NCBI GenBank assembly: GCA_039188505.1
Contig: JBCCZC010000104.1
Coordinates: 1 to 14,791 of the forward strand
DNA: 14,791 bases
Direction: 5' to 3'
Source: JBCCZC01 sp039188505
GTDB lineage: Bacteria > Pseudomonadota > Gammaproteobacteria > Xanthomonadales > SZUA-38
Under the pieces are notes generated by a model. That model made no database searches, was not told the origin of the DNA, and worked only from the letters and a program-made list of their open reading frames with translations. Each line of letters starts with the position of its first letter. Within the stretch, counting starts at the first letter, position 1. The position numbers and the translations under genes were made by a program. Below, piece by piece: positions 11,851 to 14,791 of this stretch.

Positions 11851-14791
11851 ATGCCCGATACAGATGATCCCAAGCGCGGAGTCGATGACGGATCGAACGA
11901 GCCCATCGAGAACCCTGCGGCCGCGACCAGCGCGTCCGACGGCTCGGGCGCCACCCGCGAAGCAGGGGCTGCGCAGGGCGGTATCGAGGAGGAACTCCCG
12001 CAGGGTTTTCCGAACTACCGGGTCGAGGCGCGTATCGGGGCCGGCGCGATGGGCGCGGTGCTGCTGGCCGAGGAGCTCGGCGAGCTACGGCGCTCCGTGG
12101 CCCTAAAGGTCATCCACCCGCACTACAGCTCGCCGGAGTTCATCGCCCGCTTCCAGTCCGAGCGGCACGCGCTGGCCCAGCTCAGCCACCGGAACATCGC
12201 GTCGGTTTACGGGACCGGTCAATCGCAGGCCGGCCTGCCGTTCTTCGCAATGGAGTACGTGCCTGGAACGACAATCGACCGCTTCTGCGACGACCAGCGC
12301 CTCGGTATCGACGATCGCATCCGGCTCTATCGCCAGGTCTGCGCCGGCGTGCTGCACGCGCACCAGAAGGGGGTGATCCACCGGGATCTGAAGCCGTCCA
12401 ACGTTCTGGTCCACGCGGTGGACGGCCGACCGGAGGTCAAGATCATCGACTTCGGCATCGCCAAGCTCGAAGAACGGATCCAGCCCGCCGACCACCGGGC
12501 CACCGAGGCCGGTACGGTCCTGGGCACCAAGCAGTACATGAGCCCCGAGCAGGCCGGGCGGCGACCGGAGGATGTTGACGCCCGATCCGATATCTATTCC
12601 CTCGGTGCCATGCTCTACGAGCTGCTGGTCGGGCGACCACCCTTCGACGGCCGCGTGCTGTCGAGCCTGACCGACGAGCAGCTGACGGAGTTCTTCGCGG
12701 ACAACACCCTCCCCACTCCGACGGAGCGACTCGACGCGCTGAAGCCGATGCTGGACCGGATCGCTGCCTCCCGGCGCACCACGCCGACGCAGCTGCGACG
12801 AAAACTCTCGCGCTCGCTGAGCTGGATCCTCGCCCGGGCTCTGTCGGTCGATCCAGAGCACCGCTACCCGTCCGTCACCGCGTTCACGGACGACCTGAAT
12901 CGCTATCTCGACAACCAGCCCGTCGAAGCCGGCCCTCCCTCCCGCAGCTATCGGGTGCGCAAGTTCGTTCGTCGCCACCGCGCCGCGGTCGCGGGGGCCA
13001 CAGTGCTCCTGCTGGCCGTCGTCCTCGGGCTCGCGGGCACCATGGTCGGCATGCTGCGCGCCCAGGAGGCGGAAGCGCGGGCGCTGCAGGAGGCGCGCAC
13101 GTCCGCCCAGGTGGTCGACTTTCTCATCAGCCTGTTCGAGGTCTCCGATCCGGAGGAGGGCGCCGGCAGCCGCGTCACCGCGCGGGAACTGCTGGACCAG
13201 GGCGAGCGAAACGTCCTCGGAGGGCTCGAAGATGAGCCGCTGATCCGCGCTCGCATGATGCAGACCATGGGGGAGATCTACCGCAAGCTCGGGCTATATC
13301 CGCGCGCCGAGGCGCTGGCCAGCGGCGCGGTCGGTCTTTACGACGCGGTGGACGACGAACCGCCCGAGGCGCTCGCGGATTCCCTGATCACGCTAGGCAT
13401 GGTCCAGTCCGAAACGGCCCAGTACGACCGGGCCCGCGAGAACCTTTCCCGGTCACTCGAGGTCGGTCAAGCTCATGGGCTTGGCACCGTCGCCAAAGCC
13501 ATGTTCGGACTCGGAGATCTCGCCTTTCTGGAGGCTGACTACGATCGCTCGGCGGCGATCCTCGAGGAGTCGCTGGCCCTGCGACGGGGCGCGCTCGGGG
13601 CCAGCCACGAAGACACCGCGGCCATCAAGAACAAGCTCGCCAACGTCTATTCCTTTCAGGGTCGCTACGACGAGGCGGAACGCCTGCACCTCGAAGCCCT
13701 GAGGGACCTCGAGGCCGCGCGCGGCCCGAACCATCCGCACGTCGCCGGCACGGCCATGCTGCTCGCCTCGGTCTACGGCGATATCGGACGTTTCGAAGAT
13801 GCGGAGCGATTGAACGCTCGCGCACTGGACATCTGGGTGGACACCCTCGGCCCGGAGCATCCGAACGTCGCGACTACGTACAACAACCTGGCCAACGTCC
13901 TCCTGCGCCAGAACCGTCACGAGGAAGCCGCGGAAGCCTACACAACGGCGCTGGAGATCCGGGCGCAGGTGTACGGCCTCGACCACCCGCGCTACGCCGA
14001 CAGCCTGCACAACCTCGGCATCGTCGCCTTCGAGGCGGGCGACCTCGACCTGGCGGAAAGTCGCTTCGATGCGGGCCTTGCCATTCGCCGAGCAGCCCTG
14101 GGGCCGAACCACATCGACATCGCCAAGAGTCTCAACAGCCTGGGGCTGGTCGCTCAGAATCGCGGCGATTTCAGCACCGCGCGCGAGCACCTGGAGGCGT
14201 CGCTCGCCATCAAGGAGCAGGCGCTCGGGACGGATCACGGCGAGATCCTCCCGGCGGTGAACAACCTGGCGACCGTTGCCCTCTCGCTCGGCGACGTGGC
14301 CGCCTCGCTCGCGTACTTCGAACGTGGACTGGTCATCGGCCAGGAAGCGCTCGGACCCAACCATCCCGACATGGTGATGCAGGCCTTCAACATGGCCGCC
14401 ATCAACAACTACATCGAGAACTACACGGAGTCCGAGCGGCTCCAGCGCATTGCCCTGGCAGGCTACATCGAACTCCAGGGCGCGGACTCGCTGGATGCCG
14501 CCGAAAGCCGCTACGCCCTGGGCATTGCGATCGGCTTCCAGGGTCGACTCGACGAAGCTTCAGCCCTGTTCGACGAGGCGCTACCGGTGATGCGCGCGGA
14601 GCTGGGCGAGAACAACGCGCGGCTCGGCGCGTTCTTCGTCCAGGAAGCCGGCATGTACGCAAGGTCCGGTGAACACCAGCGGGCGATCGACCGCCTGGAC
14701 GAAACGCTCCAGATCTACACCGCCGCACTCGAACCGGACCATCCGGAAATCGGGACTGCCCTGCTGGGTCGTGGCCAGGCGCTGGTTGCCC
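11851..14791 (+). CDS. Membrane Ser/Thr protein kinase with long TPR array, partial (runs off the right edge)
   Basis: The frame is open from a well-supported ATG to the right edge, with 980 complete codons. A low-complexity N-terminus of about 50 residues, rich in Asp, Gly and Ala, precedes a Hanks-type kinase domain. Its motifs are glycine loop GAGAMG (63-68), ATP-binding Lys86 in VALKVI, HRDLKPSN (177-184, Asp179), DFG (200-202) and an activation loop ending in SPE (231-233). One membrane helix (about 379-401) follows. Next comes a helix with VVDFLISLFEVSDP and TARELLDQG, a sequence I associate with one subgroup of TPR-bearing kinases. More than ten 42-residue TPRs follow, each with G-x-x-HP, NNLA and EEAE-like positions, and the array continues past the edge. 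Like the first kinase it probably reads a protein signal outside the cytoplasm. Its juxtamembrane segment differs from the first kinase's, so it is a paralogue rather than a recent copy. It is divergent from the peptidase operon. Confidence 0.93.
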   Translation, partial: MPDTDDPKRGVDDGSNEPIENPAAATSASDGSGATREAGAAQGGIEEELPQGFPNYRVEARIGAGAMGAVLLAEELGELRRSVALKVIHPHYSSPEFIARFQSERHALAQLSHRNIASVYGTGQSQAGLPFFAMEYVPGTTIDRFCDDQRLGIDDRIRLYRQVCAGVLHAHQKGVIHRDLKPSNVLVHAVDGRPEVKIIDFGIAKLEERIQPADHRATEAGTVLGTKQYMSPEQAGRRPEDVDARSDIYSLGAMLYELLVGRPPFDGRVLSSLTDEQLTEFFADNTLPTPTERLDALKPMLDRIAASRRTTPTQLRRKLSRSLSWILARALSVDPEHRYPSVTAFTDDLNRYLDNQPVEAGPPSRSYRVRKFVRRHRAAVAGATVLLLAVVLGLAGTMVGMLRAQEAEARALQEARTSAQVVDFLISLFEVSDPEEGAGSRVTARELLDQGERNVLGGLEDEPLIRARMMQTMGEIYRKLGLYPRAEALASGAVGLYDAVDDEPPEALADSLITLGMVQSETAQYDRARENLSRSLEVGQAHGLGTVAKAMFGLGDLAFLEADYDRSAAILEESLALRRGALGASHEDTAAIKNKLANVYSFQGRYDEAERLHLEALRDLEAARGPNHPHVAGTAMLLASVYGDIGRFEDAERLNARALDIWVDTLGPEHPNVATTYNNLANVLLRQNRHEEAAEAYTTALEIRAQVYGLDHPRYADSLHNLGIVAFEAGDLDLAESRFDAGLAIRRAALGPNHIDIAKSLNSLGLVAQNRGDFSTAREHLEASLAIKEQALGTDHGEILPAVNNLATVALSLGDVAASLAYFERGLVIGQEALGPNHPDMVMQAFNMAAINNYIENYTESERLQRIALAGYIELQGADSLDAAESRYALGIAIGFQGRLDEASALFDEALPVMRAELGENNARLGAFFVQEAGMYARSGEHQRAIDRLDETLQIYTAALEPDHPEIGTALLGRGQALVA

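Noticed and set aside
12103..14364. Minus-strand open frames (12103-12978 and 13453-14364) inside the second kinase
   Set aside because: They lie opposite the kinase and TPR coding region and look like antisense shadows of its repeats.
11851..14791. TPR coding sequence as a DNA tandem repeat
   Set aside because: The periodicity is at the protein level (42 residues), with well-diverged DNA. It is ordinary TPR structure, not a repeat array.

Overview
The window is a GC-rich, gene-dense bacterial segment containing almost nothing but signal-transduction genes. The gene content suggests a gammaproteobacterium of the Xanthomonadales/Wenzhouxiangella/Chromatiales type. It has serine/threonine kinases fused through one membrane helix to kinesin-light-chain-like TPR arrays, MASE2-type GGDEF proteins, and an M1 peptidase next to a DUF6702-like protein. 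This assignment is inferred from protein style only. No rRNA, tRNA, CRISPR array, insertion sequence or long repeat was seen, and no stretch longer than about 300 bases lacks a gene.

Left block (minus strand, 3567 to 1). A membrane diguanylate cyclase with an intact GGEEF motif overlaps by four bases (GTGA) a second protein of the same architecture whose GGDEF motif has decayed to GETEL. After 130 bases comes a six-helix sensor histidine kinase that runs off the left edge. The cyclase has a strong ribosome-binding site but no ATG, GTG or TTG in frame behind it; an ATC sits at the start position.

First kinase (plus strand, 3672-6242). A serine/threonine kinase-TM-TPR protein is transcribed divergently from the cyclase. 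A perfect TATAAT lies so close to its ATG that the transcript may be leaderless.

Central block (minus strand, 11647 to 6282). This is a probable four-gene operon: an exported M1 zinc peptidase, a small exported DUF6702-like protein, a HAMP sensor histidine kinase and its OmpR-type response regulator. The last two overlap by ATGA. Two tandem stem-loops lie in the gap before the histidine kinase, and one reaches into its ribosome-binding site.

Second kinase (plus strand, 11851 to beyond 14791). A second serine/threonine kinase-TM-TPR protein, of a different subtype, is divergent from the peptidase operon and leaves the window at the right edge.

Working together: each minus-strand signalling block is headed by a divergent receptor-like kinase gene, so c-di-GMP output, histidine-aspartate phosphorelay and Ser/Thr phosphorylation are interleaved within 15 kb. 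That they act as one system is inference. Each gene belongs to a recognisable family. The most unusual points are the coupled active/inactive cyclase pair, the missing canonical start codon, and the structured leader before the histidine kinase.
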